Origin: Haloimpatiens lingqiaonensis | Lineage (GTDB): Bacteria > Bacillota > Clostridia > Clostridiales > Clostridiaceae | Assembly (NCBI RefSeq): GCF_044502415.1 | Contig: NZ_CP172402.1 | DNA length: 64,000 bases | Strand: one strand, 5' to 3' | Shown: positions 8,283 through 18,446 of the stretch, one piece after another | How the letters are laid out: every line of letters starts with the position of its first letter | How positions within the stretch are numbered: the first letter of the stretch is position 1 | The notes under the pieces: model-generated | Told to the model about the DNA's origin: nothing | The model's input: the letters and a program-made list of their open reading frames with translations, nothing else | Databases searched by the model: none | Position numbers and translations under genes: made by a program

Positions 8283-10889
8283 TTATTTAGCTCCATACCA
8301 GTTTTCACCTACATTAATATCCACCTCTAAAGGCACTGAAAGTTTTACCACATTTTCCATTTCATCTTTTATCATGGATTTAACCTGTTCTAATTCATCT
8401 TTATATACATTTAAAATAAGCTCATCGTGTACTTGAAGTATTAAACTACTTTTTAAAGCTTTTTCATTTAATTTTTTATACACATTTACCATGGCCATTT
8501 TAATTATATCCGCTGCACTTCCTTGAATAGGTGTGTTCATGGCAAGTCTCTCCCCAAAGGACTTAACTATTTTATTAGATGAATTTATTTCCGGTATAAA
8601 TCTTCTTCTATTTAGTATAGTTTCTACATAAGAATTTTCTTTTCCCTTTTCTATGATATTATCTAGATATTCCTTAACCTTAGGGTATCTTTCAAAATAA
8701 GTGTCTATATATTGTTTAGCTTCCTTTTTAGACACTTTTATATCCTGTGAAAGGCTAAAGTCACTTATACCATATACTATTCCAAAGTTTACAGCTTTAG
8801 CCCTGCTTCTCATAAGTGATGTAACCTGATCTATAGGTACTCCAAACACTTCAGATGCCGTTTTAGTATGTATATCACTATGATGCTTAAATGCATTTAT
8901 CATATTTTCATCTCCAGCTATATGTGCAAGAACTCTAAGTTCAATTTGTGAATAGTCTGCAGATAAAATAACACATTCCTCATTTTCAGGAACAAAAACC
9001 TTCCTTATTTCTCTTCCCATTTCATATTTTATAGGTATATTTTGAAGATTAGGTTCTGTACTGGAAAGTCTCCCTGTGGTGGTAACTGTTTGATTAAAAC
9101 TAGAGTGTATTTTACCATCCTCGTCTATTACATTTTTAAGTCCTTCCACATAGGTAGAATAAAGCTTTGTTATTTGTCTGTAATTCATTATTTTTTCTAT
9201 AATAGGGTGCTTATCCAATAATTTTTCCAAAACCTCTGCATTAGTAGAATAACCTGTTTTAGTCTTTTTTACCACCGGTAAATCTAGCTTTTCAAACAAT
9301 ATTTTTCCTAATTGTTTAGGAGAATTTATATTAAACTCCTCTTGAGATAGTTCATAAATATCCCTTTTAAGTTCATCAATCTCTAAGCTAAACTTTTCAC
9401 CTAATCCGTTTAATATTTCTCTGTTTACTTTGAATCCAAGGGTTTCCATGGAAGCTAATACTTCTATCAGCGGCTGCTCCACTTTATATAAAAGCTCATT
9501 CATATTTAATTCTTCTATCTTTTCATGAAATACATCATTTAATTTCTCTAAAAGAATTACCTTTTTAATATTATCTTCTATTTCCTCTCCTTTTACACTT
9601 TTAAATAAATATTGTTCTAAAATATCTTCTAATTTATATTCCCCTTTAGAAGAATCAATTAGGTAGGCCTGTATTTCTGTATCAGATGCTAATCCCTTAA
9701 GCTCTATGCCCAGTTTTCTAAGAGCTGTATAAGCACTTTTTACTCCGTGAGAAATCTTTTTTATATTTAAGTTTTCCATTATATCTTTTAAAATTTCAAT
9801 GGTTTTTTCTCTGTTTAGCTCCATAAGTTTATCAACTGGTATAAAGAAATTTTCATTATTACAGTGAATATATATATCTTTCAAGTTACATTTAGAATAT
9901 ACAGTTTCATTTTCTATTTTAAATAGCACAAATATAGTTTCTTTAAAAAGCTTATAAAATTTCTTTAATTCTTCTACATCAGCTATTTCTTTATAGTTAC
10001 ACTGAATTTCTTCTTCATGTCCCCTTGGCAATTTGTCTAAAAAACTTTTAAATTGAAGTTTTATAAATAATGTTCTAAGTCCTTCTATGTCAAAATTTTC
10101 TTTAGACCTTATGGAATCCATGTCTATTTCTATAGGAACTTCAGTTATTATGGTTGCTAATTTTTTACTAAAAATAGCCTGTTCACTGAAATTAGTCAAG
10201 TTTTCCTTAAGCTTCTTTCCACTGATATTTTCTATATTCATAAGCACATTCTCTATGCTGCCGTATTCCTTTATAAGCTTATAGGCTGTTTTCTCTCCTA
10301 CTCCCGGCACCCCTGGTATATTGTCAGAAGTATCTCCCATAAGTCCCTTTACATCTATGAACTGTTTAGGCGTAACACCTAATTCCTCTATCATTCTTTT
10401 CTCATCATACACCTCTGTTTGAGTCATACCCTTTTTATTTATAATAACTTTAACATTATCCGTGGCTAGCTGAAGTGCATCCCTGTCTCCTGTAACTATG
10501 TAAACCTCTATTCCCTTTCCCTCTGAAAACACCGAAAGGGTTCCTATTAAATCATCCGCTTCAAAACCTTCTATTTCAAATATATCTATAGCTAATTTAT
10601 TTAATACTTCCTTAATTATTGGCATTTGCTCAGAAAGCTCTGGAGGCATCTTTTTTCTTCCTGCTTTATATTCACTATATTCTTTATGTCTAAAGGTAGG
10701 CGCCTTTTTATCAAAAGCACAAACTATATAATCAGGTTTTATTTCCTCTTTCATTTTAAAAAGCATGCTTAAAAAACCATAAATAGCATTGGTGTGTATT
10801 CCTTCTGCATTTGTAAGTTCTGGCAAAGCATAAAAAGATCTGAACATTAAACTATTGCCATCTAAAATCAGTAATTTTTCTTTATCCAT
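8283..10889 (-). CDS. polA: DNA polymerase I
   Basis: 868 residues in three regions. Residues 1 to about 290 are the 5'-3' exonuclease (LLILDGNSLMFRSFYALP, GLMGDTSDNIPGVPGVGEKTA). Residues about 300-480 are the 3'-5' exonuclease fold, probably inactive because the usual DxE metal ligands are not evident. The rest is family A polymerase with DYSQIELRVLAHIAGD (motif A), RSRAKAVNFGIVYGIS (motif B) and QVHDEL (motif C). It fills repair gaps and removes Okazaki primers. ATG at 10889 follows AGGAG. Confidence 0.96.
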   Translation of the reverse strand: MDKEKLLILDGNSLMFRSFYALPELTNAEGIHTNAIYGFLSMLFKMKEEIKPDYIVCAFDKKAPTFRHKEYSEYKAGRKKMPPELSEQMPIIKEVLNKLAIDIFEIEGFEADDLIGTLSVFSEGKGIEVYIVTGDRDALQLATDNVKVIINKKGMTQTEVYDEKRMIEELGVTPKQFIDVKGLMGDTSDNIPGVPGVGEKTAYKLIKEYGSIENVLMNIENISGKKLKENLTNFSEQAIFSKKLATIITEVPIEIDMDSIRSKENFDIEGLRTLFIKLQFKSFLDKLPRGHEEEIQCNYKEIADVEELKKFYKLFKETIFVLFKIENETVYSKCNLKDIYIHCNNENFFIPVDKLMELNREKTIEILKDIMENLNIKKISHGVKSAYTALRKLGIELKGLASDTEIQAYLIDSSKGEYKLEDILEQYLFKSVKGEEIEDNIKKVILLEKLNDVFHEKIEELNMNELLYKVEQPLIEVLASMETLGFKVNREILNGLGEKFSLEIDELKRDIYELSQEEFNINSPKQLGKILFEKLDLPVVKKTKTGYSTNAEVLEKLLDKHPIIEKIMNYRQITKLYSTYVEGLKNVIDEDGKIHSSFNQTVTTTGRLSSTEPNLQNIPIKYEMGREIRKVFVPENEECVILSADYSQIELRVLAHIAGDENMINAFKHHSDIHTKTASEVFGVPIDQVTSLMRSRAKAVNFGIVYGISDFSLSQDIKVSKKEAKQYIDTYFERYPKVKEYLDNIIEKGKENSYVETILNRRRFIPEINSSNKIVKSFGERLAMNTPIQGSAADIIKMAMVNVYKKLNEKALKSSLILQVHDELILNVYKDELEQVKSMIKDEMENVVKLSVPLEVDINVGENWYGAK

Positions 10890-11144
10890 ATCCGTGCTCC
10901 TCTCTATGGTACATATAAATTCATTATATCATAAAAACTGTTTATCTATTAATTTGCTAATTTTAAGACAATGACTCTATATTAATATTTTACACTTATA
11001 TATAAAAACATTCACTTTATAATGTATTATTCATAAAAATTTATTATTTACTTAACTTCTTTAATTTAAGAAGTTGAAATACCAATTGTAGATTCAAATT
11101 CCTTGGCAGGAATATAGTTACAGTGTTTCACACTATATTGGTCC

Positions 11145-12524
11145 TATAAATAACTTGAAAATTTTTCTAAGAAGCTAATTTCAGCTCATCAAGTATTAAT
11201 TCTATGGGTACATTGTTTTTAGCTTGCTCATAAATAAAATGCACTAATTCTTTAGCCGCTAGGCTTTTAACAGATTTTATAGTGTCGCCAATGGTCTGAA
11301 GCTCCTTAAGATGATGCAACCTATAAATTTCTAGAAAATTGATTGCTAAGAATGTAAGCAGAAAGTATCTCTCGATAGAGAGTATACCTTGAACCTTATA
11401 TTCGTCAAAGCCTAAATGTGTTTTAAGATATTTGTAGTTCGTTTCAATGCTCCATCTTTTTAGATAGTATTTTATTATAGTTTCGTTGCTAAGTTCTACA
11501 TCTGTAGACATTAGATACACAGGGTCTTTGAAAGTATCTCCATCAACTTCATAGCAAATTAACGCTGTTGCGTTTTCAAACTTTGAAACTTTACCTTCGT
11601 ATCTATATACTCTATACTCAGTTCCTTCGATGGTAACTACATCTAAGGTAGCTGGATTTATATATTTAGCAAATTCTTTAATTTGCATTGTGATTCCTAA
11701 TGGAGAGATTTTTCTGTTAGATTTCAAAGCACCAATGAGGTTAAAACCTTTTAGCAGAGAACCTTCGATTAGCTTTTCGCTTGTATACCAACTGTCAACA
11801 AGACAATATATTTTGTCACAGTTAGTGGGTTTTTCAAAAGAGCTAATAAAATCTAAAGCTATATCTGTTTTGCCCATAAAAGTTTTATTGTGTTTTTTAC
11901 AGTTTTCTTCATTTAAATAAGGCTTGTAGTTTAAAGGGATAGACATATCCCCTGCAACAAAATTAGAGGTAACAACACAGTGAGACCAAAGAGTTTTGCC
12001 TTCTGTATGGCAGTGATTGTAGCTTAAGCCTTGCATTTTCTTTGCTTGAGTCTTAGGATTCACAGTATCATCTATCACCAGAAATCCTACGGATTTTGGC
12101 TTTATGAGTTTATTAAAATGCAAATTTAGATAATTAATACGATTTCTATCAATGAGACTATCGTCCCATTTAGAGTGACTCAAAAATCTATATATAGAAC
12201 TGCTGCTTTTAGCAGTTAATATATGCTCTGAAACTTTTAATAAGGATTTTGTGCCATCTAAGTTTATTAATCCATCAATAATAGTGGTTAAATGATGAAA
12301 TTGTGGCTTATTCATTCCATAGTTTACATCATTTAAATAATTGTAAAGTTCATCATTTATGGATATAATATGGTTAGTAAATTTATTTGGCATACTGACA
12401 ACCTCCCGTGTGATTAATTGAGTAATAACTTTTATATATCACGGAAACCGTCGGTGTGCCATATTTATTTTTTGGTAGCATTACCAATTTGACTTTTTAT
12501 TTTGCAGAACTAAAGTTATTTATA
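11145..12524 (-). mobile_element. IS701/IS4-type insertion sequence (ends tentative)
   Basis: One DDE transposase gene fills the element. TATAAATAACTT at 11145-11156 recurs inverted at 12513-12524 and is the best candidate for terminal inverted repeats, giving about 1.38 kb. Target duplications are not evident and only 12 bp match, so the true ends may lie elsewhere. It lies between polA and glsA, immediately beside the hairpin behind glsA, and breaks no gene. Confidence 0.5.
11167..12393 (-). CDS. DDE transposase, IS701/IS4-like family
   Basis: 408 residues, full length and uninterrupted, so possibly active. The three catalytic acids are visible: Asp in GFLVIDDTVNPK, Asp in YCLVDSWYTSEKL and Glu in KRWSIETNYKYLKTHLGFDEY, which has the Y-(2)-R-(3)-E-(6)-K-like spacing of the IS4 group. 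The N-terminal ~90 residues are the helical DNA-binding part. The ATG follows GGGAGGTTGTCAGT. It has no partner genes. Confidence 0.88.
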   Translation of the reverse strand: MPNKFTNHIISINDELYNYLNDVNYGMNKPQFHHLTTIIDGLINLDGTKSLLKVSEHILTAKSSSSIYRFLSHSKWDDSLIDRNRINYLNLHFNKLIKPKSVGFLVIDDTVNPKTQAKKMQGLSYNHCHTEGKTLWSHCVVTSNFVAGDMSIPLNYKPYLNEENCKKHNKTFMGKTDIALDFISSFEKPTNCDKIYCLVDSWYTSEKLIEGSLLKGFNLIGALKSNRKISPLGITMQIKEFAKYINPATLDVVTIEGTEYRVYRYEGKVSKFENATALICYEVDGDTFKDPVYLMSTDVELSNETIIKYYLKRWSIETNYKYLKTHLGFDEYKVQGILSIERYFLLTFLAINFLEIYRLHHLKELQTIGDTIKSVKSLAAKELVHFIYEQAKNNVPIELILDELKLAS

Positions 12525-12606
12525 AAAAATCTGCCTTTAAATCCATAAAAAATTGTAACTTAGAACCCTTTACAACTTTACTACTTCTTTAATGGCAGAT
12601 TTTTAT
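12524..12606 (-). terminator. Long-loop inverted repeat behind glsA
   Basis: AAAAAATCTGCCTTTAA (12524-12540) matches TTTAATGGCAGATTTTTAT (12588-12606) as an inverted repeat with one mismatch and a 47-nt loop. It is the first stem after glsA on the minus strand and ends in a T run, so it could terminate glsA. The long loop keeps this uncertain. Confidence 0.45.
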
Positions 12607-12673
12607 ATAAATCCTAAAAATATATTAATTTATTATTCCTTCTAGCTGCTTAAATAATTTAGTGTCTTGTTGT

Positions 12674-13592
12674 TTAAAATATACTTAAATCCAATTGTTT
12701 AGATAGCTCTTCCATAACTTTTATTCCAGCTAAACTATTTCCCTTCTCATCTAGAGCAGGTCCTAAAACCGCTACTCCCATTCTTCTTGGTACGCAAGCT
12801 AGTATTCCTCCGCCTACACCACTTTTAGCAGGTACGCCTATTTGCACAGCAAATTTTCCTGAAGCATCATACATGCCACAAGTAACCATTATGGTTTTTA
12901 CTATCCTAGCCACATCTCTTGGCACAACTCTTTCACCACTCCAAGGCATTATGCCGTCATTAGCAAGCATAGCTCCTATTCTAGCTAAGTCCCGGCAAGT
13001 TACCTCTATAGAGCACTGTTTAAAATAAACATTCAATATTTCTTCAACATTTCCATCTAATACACCAGTGCCCTTCATAAAGTATGCAAGAGCTCTATTT
13101 CTGTCTCCTGTTTCCTTTTCAGATTTGTAAACGCTGTCATTAATACCTATATTAGGGTTATTACTTATTTTTCTAGTAAACTTAAGTATTCTTTCAAAAA
13201 CTTCGCTCCGAATCCTTTCCTGCTATCATAGATACTGTAGCAATGGCACCAGCATTTATCATAGGATTTATAGGTTTGTGGGCATCTTTTATTTCTAAAT
13301 TTACTATAGAGTTAAAGGACGTATCTGTTGGTTCCATACCAACCTTGGAAAATACATAATCCTTTCCATTGTCTAATATAGCCAACATAAGTGTTACTAT
13401 TTTAGATATACTTTGAATTGTAAATTTAGTATCGCTATCTCCTGCACAGTGTTCTTCTCCCCCTAGCGTGGATATACAAATGCCCAATAAATTTGAATCA
13501 ACTTTAGAAAGCTCTGGTATATAAGAGGCTACCTGTCCTTCTTTAGTCCATTTCCTGTTGTTTTCAATTATAGAATTCAGTAATCTATTCAT
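12674..13592 (-). pseudogene. glsA: Glutaminase A, one frameshift
   Basis: Hydrolyses glutamine to glutamate and ammonia; serine-dependent beta-lactamase-like fold, normally about 305 residues. The N-terminal part (13592 to about 13206) has the catalytic TIQSISKIVTLML and INAGAIAT. Removing one base at 13205 (GGAG-C-GAA on the minus strand) restores KDSEEVFERILKFTRKI and continues without a break into SVYKSEKETGDRNRALAYFMKG and the C-terminal part (KSGVGGGILAC). The 306-residue product would then be normal. Single gene between the insertion sequence and a tRNA; a hairpin follows it. Confidence 0.92.
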
Positions 13593-13783
13593 TTTAACTC
13601 CCCCTAAAAGTATTCCTTTTGCATATTTCCATATATATTATATATCCTTTTTGAGAATGTTGAAAGCAAATTATCGCAACTGACGTATATCTGATTTGAT
13701 CAATTCAAAAACCGCATAATAGAGAAGATTTAGATTAGTTAATAATAGCCAATAATACTCTTAAAAATTTATTATGTTACAAC

Positions 13784-13834
13784 GAAAAACCCTTCAACTT
13801 TGAAATATTAAATTTCAAGGTTGAAGGGTTTTTT
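13784..13834 (-). terminator. Terminator after tRNA-Leu(CAA)
   Basis: AAAAACCCTTCAACTTTGAA (13784-13803) pairs with TTCAAGGTTGAAGGGTTTTT (13814-13833) with a loop of about 10 nt. It directly follows the tRNA on its strand. Confidence 0.85.
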
Positions 13835-13839
13835 ATAGC

Positions 13840-13927
13840 TGGTGCCGGTGGCCGGATTCGAACCGGCACGGTGTTGCCACCGGTGGATTTTGAGTCCACT
13901 ACGTCTGCCAATTCCATCACACCGGCA
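13840..13927 (-). tRNA. tRNA-Leu, anticodon CAA
   Basis: Class II tRNA on the minus strand with acceptor TGCCGGT pairing with ACCGGCA, encoded CCA, a long variable arm (CGGTGGCAACACCG) and T-arm CGGTTCGAATCCG. The anticodon stem GTGGA/TCCAC closes the loop CTCAAAA, giving anticodon CAA for the UUG leucine codon. Confidence 0.95.
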
Positions 13928-14011
13928 TATCTCACGAAAATTATAATACCATAGATTTCATTTATATGCAAGTAATTTTTATAAAAAAATTCTCATAGAC
14001 TAGTAACCTAT

Positions 14012-15008
14012 TTAGCATATTCTCGGCAATATCTGCCCATCCAACTCTCCCAATATCCTTTCACCACCAAAATAATTTTCAATATATACAAAAGAATTTT
14101 CATCTGTAAATTCCCCTATAATGCTTGCTTGGGAATCACATTGCTTTCTCAAATCCTCCAGCAATGCAAGAGAAGCTTCTTTATCCACAACAATTATCAT
14201 TCTTCCCTCACAGGCCAAATAAAGAGGATTTATTCCCAGCATACTGTTTATAGCATCTACTTCCTTTCTTATAGGAATATCCTTTTCAAAAAGATGTACG
14301 CCTAATCCAGATTTTTTAGATATTTCATTTAATACTTCTCCTACACCACCCCTTGTAGGATCCCTCATAAACTTTATATGAGGATAATATTTTTTTAAAC
14401 ACTTTAAAATATGATTAAGAGGCTGACAATCACTTTTTATATCCCCTGTAACCTTTAAATTATATCTGTCCACAGCAATGGCAGTACCATGTTCTCCAAC
14501 AGTTCCAGTTATTATAACTTTATCACCAGCTGCTATATATTTAGATACATAACCATCTAAAACTCCAATTCCTGTAGTATTTATAAATATCTTATCCCCC
14601 TTACCTTTAGGCACTACCTTTGTGTCTCCAGTAACTATAGATACTTTAGCCATAATACAAGTTCTCTTCATAGACTCTACAATTTTAATTAAATCCTCTT
14701 TGCTAAATCCCTCTTCTATAATAAAAGCCGAACTTAAATATAAAGGCTCTGCCCCACAAGCTACCAAGTCATTTATGGTGCCAGATACAGCTAATTTTCC
14801 TATATCTCGCTCCCCTAAAAAATATAGGATTTACCACAAAAGAATCCGTTGTAAATGCAATTTTTTTAGAAGGAAGATTTATAATTGCTGAATCATCATT
14901 TTCTAACAAAATATCATTGTTAAAATTTTTATAAAAAACATCTCCTATTAACTCTTGAGTATGCTTTCCTCCTTCTCCATGAATAAGCTGTATATAATTT
15001 TCACCCAT
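14012..15008 (-). pseudogene. hypE: Hydrogenase maturation factor HypE, one frameshift
   Basis: HypE dehydrates the thiocarbamate formed by HypF on its C-terminal Cys to make the cyanide ligand of the [NiFe] site. The final residues are PRIC, the HypE hallmark with the acceptor Cys, and this excludes the related SelD. An extra base at 14809 (GGAG-C-GA on the minus strand) splits it: deleting it joins NPIFFRGGDIGKLAVSGTIN to ACGAEPLYLSSAF. The restored product is about 331 residues, the family norm. ATG at 15008 follows GGGGGAG. Last gene of the hydrogenase operon. Confidence 0.92.
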
Positions 15009-15067
15009 TTTTATTCTCCCCCAATCCTTAACCTTTATATTACTTACTCAACTTTTTCACATGATTT

Positions 15068-16234
15068 TCAAGCTTCCCTATGGTATTTATAATAAACTGA
15101 ACAAGCCCCTTCTTCTGACACCATGCATGGCCCTACAGGTTTTTCAGGGTTACACACCTTTCTAAAAAGACTGCATTGAAAGGGATATATATTGCCAAGA
15201 AGCACATCTTTACATCTACAAGCTTTATAATCATTATTACAAACCTTATGACCATTTCTAAATTGCTCTTTTATTAAGTACTCATCCTTATAAAACTTTT
15301 TATTAAAATGCTTTTGTAAATGAAATCTCTTTTCAGCATCTATAGTTGAATATTTATCATTTATAATTAACGCTGAATTTTCAACATTGCCAATTCCCCT
15401 CCAAACCACATCTTCTATTTTAAATACATCTTTTATTAAACTTTGTGCCAACTTGTTTCCCTTAGTGCTTGCCCATTTTATATATAAATTTTTAAATCCA
15501 ATTTGTTTTTTACCTTCTGCTTTTTTATAAATATCCCTAATTAAAAAATATATTGAAGCCAATATTTCTTTCCCTTCAAAACCACTTATCACTGCTGGTA
15601 TCTTATACTTTTCATAAACAAATTTAAATCTGTCTCCACCTGCTATTACTGCCACATTTCCTGGACAAATTATGCCGTGGATTTTTTTATACTTGCTACT
15701 AAGGATTTTATTAAGTATTGGTGGCATTATCTTTATTGATGTTAATACTGATAAATTCTTTATATTTTCCTCATGAACTTTCCTTATAATTGTTGCAATA
15801 GCTGGCGCTGTAGTTTCAAACCCTACTGCTAAAAATACAACTTCCTTAGGATACAGTTCCCTTGCTATGGAAATCACTTCACTTATAGAATAAACTATCC
15901 TAATGTCTCTCCCTTGAGATTTTGCCACAACTAAGCTGCAATTATTCCCTGAAACCTTAACTAAATCTCCAAAGGTTATTATGGTTATATCCTTTGAAGA
16001 TAAATACACTGCCTTATCTATATAGTCTTCATTAGTAACACATACAGGGCATCCCGGCCCTGATAATAAATTTATTTTATTAGAAATAACACTGTTTATA
16101 CCATACTTAGCTATAGAATTAGTGTGAGTACCGCACACTTCCATTATATTTATATTTTCTTCATCTATAAGATTTGCATATTTGTTTATATTATTTATTA
16201 CCCTTTGCAAATTATCTACCTTTTTAATTTCCAT
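15068..16234 (-). CDS. hypD: Hydrogenase maturation factor HypD
   Basis: Iron-sulfur scaffold that, with HypC, carries the Fe(CN)2CO unit for [NiFe]-hydrogenase. Conserved Cys motifs are visible: EVCGTHTNSIAKYG, LLSGPGCPVCVT, GFETTAPA and a C-terminal CSLFRKVCNPEKPVGPCMVS cluster region. The likely start is the ATG at 16234, five bases after GAGGGG and directly after the hypC stop; an upstream in-frame ATG at 16246 lies over that ribosome binding site inside hypC. Confidence 0.95.
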   Translation of the reverse strand: MEIKKVDNLQRVINNINKYANLIDEENINIMEVCGTHTNSIAKYGINSVISNKINLLSGPGCPVCVTNEDYIDKAVYLSSKDITIITFGDLVKVSGNNCSLVVAKSQGRDIRIVYSISEVISIARELYPKEVVFLAVGFETTAPAIATIIRKVHEENIKNLSVLTSIKIMPPILNKILSSKYKKIHGIICPGNVAVIAGGDRFKFVYEKYKIPAVISGFEGKEILASIYFLIRDIYKKAEGKKQIGFKNLYIKWASTKGNKLAQSLIKDVFKIEDVVWRGIGNVENSALIINDKYSTIDAEKRFHLQKHFNKKFYKDEYLIKEQFRNGHKVCNNDYKACRCKDVLLGNIYPFQCSLFRKVCNPEKPVGPCMVSEEGACSVYYKYHREA

Positions 16235-16235
16235 T

Positions 16236-16460
16236 TTACCCCTCATCTTCTTCCAACATTTCTTTCAAAGCACAATCTAAATAATTAAAATATTCTTCCT
16301 GTATCTTTTCAATGGCAAACCCAGCATGAACTAATACATAGTCCCCATTTTTAGGATTTTCTAAAAGCTCCACATTGACACAAGTTTCTATTCCTTTAAT
16401 GTCCACTAGGGCAAAGGGCAAATCTAAAGTTTTTATTTTTCCACCTACTGCAAGGCACAT
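16236..16460 (-). CDS. hypC: Hydrogenase assembly chaperone HypC
   Basis: Small chaperone that binds HypD and the large-subunit precursor during iron insertion. The protein must begin MCLA because Cys2 is the functional residue, so the start is the ATG at 16460 after AAGAAGGTG, not the longer in-frame extension. The mature 74 residues include CLAVGGKI, DIKGIETCVNVELL and DYVLVHAGFAIEKI, typical of HypC. It is followed immediately by hypD. Confidence 0.94.
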   Translation of the reverse strand: MCLAVGGKIKTLDLPFALVDIKGIETCVNVELLENPKNGDYVLVHAGFAIEKIQEEYFNYLDCALKEMLEEDEG

Positions 16461-16589
16461 AATATACACCTTCTTACAAATATCAACTATCAAATATTAT
16501 TGATTTTCATTAGTAACCTAAATCACTCTTTCTTTGTTATCTTTTATCTCCACTTTGTTATTTATTATTTATACTTTGTTATTTATTAT

Positions 16590-18446
16590 TTATACTCTGT
16601 TATTTACTATTTCTTCCGCTATAGCAACTTGTCCTAAAGAAATTCCGCTATCATTAGTAGGTATTTTTTCATTAAAAAATACTTGAAATCCTTGATCCTT
16701 TAAACCTCTATAGGTATTTTTTAAAATATATCTATTTTCAAAAACTCCTCCACTTAAAACAACTATATTTATTTTAAATTGTTCTCTTAATCTATTAGCC
16801 ATTTCTACTGTAATATTAATGATTGTATTGTGAAATTTTGCACTTATTTCTGAACTTTTTATATTTCGTTGCATATCTTTTAATAAATCCATAAGCATAG
16901 GTGAATAATCTACTATATACATACTATCATCCTGTTTTTTATCTAATACATCCTCTATCACATAGGGATAGCTCTCCTTAATTCTTTCATCTAAAATATC
17001 CTCTAGCTCTATAGCCCCTTGTGCATCGTAACTTATTATCTCTCTTAACCCCAAAATAGAACTGACCGCGTCAAATAATCGCCCCACACTAGAGGTTTTA
17101 TAGCAATTCAAATCGTTATCTAATGCTGACCATAAATTTTCTATAGTTTTTTCCCACAACTTTTCATAAGACTTTATTAAACACTCCTCTGAAAATTCCT
17201 CAGCAGTTTTTAATTCATAATCAGTATTGTAATCACCACTTTCCAATTTAATCTTTGCTTTTTCTAATGAAGATTTTATTTGGTTCAATCCAATATTCAT
17301 TATTTCTCCATCTTCAATATTTTTTAAATAACTTATTCCTATTTTCCATATATTTTTTTGAGCAGAATCTCCCCCTTGAATTTTTGTGTATTTAAAATGT
17401 GCTGCTCTTTTAAAATCTTTTCTATTTCCAATAAAAAACTCTCCCCCCCAGCTATTCCCGTCCAACCCATAGCCAGTGCCGTCATATATTATGCCTATAA
17501 CCTTATCCATTATATTATGTTCTAACATGCAACTTGCCATGTGAGCATGATGGTGCTGAATAGGAACTTTAACAGAGTTTAAACTCTTTCCATAGACAGT
17601 GGACATATAATTGGGATGCATATCAAAAGATACAATTCTCTCTTGAAACTGGAATATATTTTTCATGTTTTTTATACATTTTAAGTATTCCTTATAGACC
17701 TTTAGCTCTTTTAAATCTCCAAAGTATTGACTCATATATGATATGCCATTTAAAGAAAAAGAAAATGTACCTTTTTGTTCTCCTCCAAGGGCTAATATTT
17801 TGTTATTTATATTTTCATGTAAACAGTAAGGAGAAAATCCCCTTCCAGGTCTACTTATGATAACTTTGTCTTCTACCACTTTAACTACAGAATCATCCAC
17901 TGGAGTATTTATTTTCCTGTTGTTAAGTAAAAAAAATTCTACTATAGTAGAAAGATTTTCTAGTGCCCCCGCATCTGTGTATTCCGTGGGACTACCACTT
18001 ATATTTCCACTAGTCATCACAAGTGGTGGCAAATCTTCTAAAAATAATAAATTATGCATTGGAGTGTATGGGAGCATTACCCCATAACTTCTCATATTAG
18101 GTGCTATATATTGACATATATTACTGTTATATTTTTTTCTTAAAAGCACTATAGGCCTTTTATTACTAATGAGAATTTCCTCTTCCCTTTTACTAACTTC
18201 ACAGTATTTTTTAACTTCCCCAATATCCTTCATCATCATGGCTAAAGGTTTATGTGGTCTTTTTTTTCTATTTCTAATTTTCAAAACTGCTTCTTCATTA
18301 AGAGCATTGCACACTATATGAAAACCACCTATGCCTTTAATGCCTAAAATTTTACCTTGATTTAAAAGCAATGCACATTCCTTTATCTCATCTTCACACT
18401 GTACTCTTTTTCCTTTATTATCTGTTAAAATAAGTTCTGGCTTCAT
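16590..18446 (-). CDS. hypF: HypF-like carbamoyltransferase lacking N-terminal domains
   Basis: HypF uses carbamoyl phosphate and ATP to carbamoylate HypE. Canonical HypF is about 750-780 residues: acylphosphatase, two zinc fingers, YrdC-like and Kae1-like domains. This one is 618 residues and begins at MKPELILTDNKGKRV, just where the zinc fingers normally end. The YrdC part (GIKGIGGFHIVCNA, HKPLAMMMKD) and Kae1 part (PIQHHHAHMASC, GIIYDGTGYG, VLSGGVFENRYIL) are complete. The ATG overlaps the stop of the HypA-like gene (TAATG), so no frameshifted N-terminus is hidden upstream. Either the missing step is done in trans or the protein works without it. Confidence 0.88.
   Translation of the reverse strand: MKPELILTDNKGKRVQCEDEIKECALLLNQGKILGIKGIGGFHIVCNALNEEAVLKIRNRKKRPHKPLAMMMKDIGEVKKYCEVSKREEEILISNKRPIVLLRKKYNSNICQYIAPNMRSYGVMLPYTPMHNLLFLEDLPPLVMTSGNISGSPTEYTDAGALENLSTIVEFFLLNNRKINTPVDDSVVKVVEDKVIISRPGRGFSPYCLHENINNKILALGGEQKGTFSFSLNGISYMSQYFGDLKELKVYKEYLKCIKNMKNIFQFQERIVSFDMHPNYMSTVYGKSLNSVKVPIQHHHAHMASCMLEHNIMDKVIGIIYDGTGYGLDGNSWGGEFFIGNRKDFKRAAHFKYTKIQGGDSAQKNIWKIGISYLKNIEDGEIMNIGLNQIKSSLEKAKIKLESGDYNTDYELKTAEEFSEECLIKSYEKLWEKTIENLWSALDNDLNCYKTSSVGRLFDAVSSILGLREIISYDAQGAIELEDILDERIKESYPYVIEDVLDKKQDDSMYIVDYSPMLMDLLKDMQRNIKSSEISAKFHNTIINITVEMANRLREQFKINIVVLSGGVFENRYILKNTYRGLKDQGFQVFFNEKIPTNDSGISLGQVAIAEEIVNNRV

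Noticed and set aside
13777..13971. A 64-residue open reading frame on the minus strand
   Set aside because: It is the read-through of tRNA-Leu(CAA) and its terminator.
4470..14815. Programmed +1 frameshifting at the GGAGCGA sites
   Set aside because: No slippery codon or stop, no downstream structure, and unrelated proteins; error or mutation is a simpler cause.
14012..15008. The split gene could be selD (selenophosphate synthetase)
   Set aside because: The C-terminus is PRIC, the HypE hallmark, and it lies in an operon with hypC, hypD and hypF.
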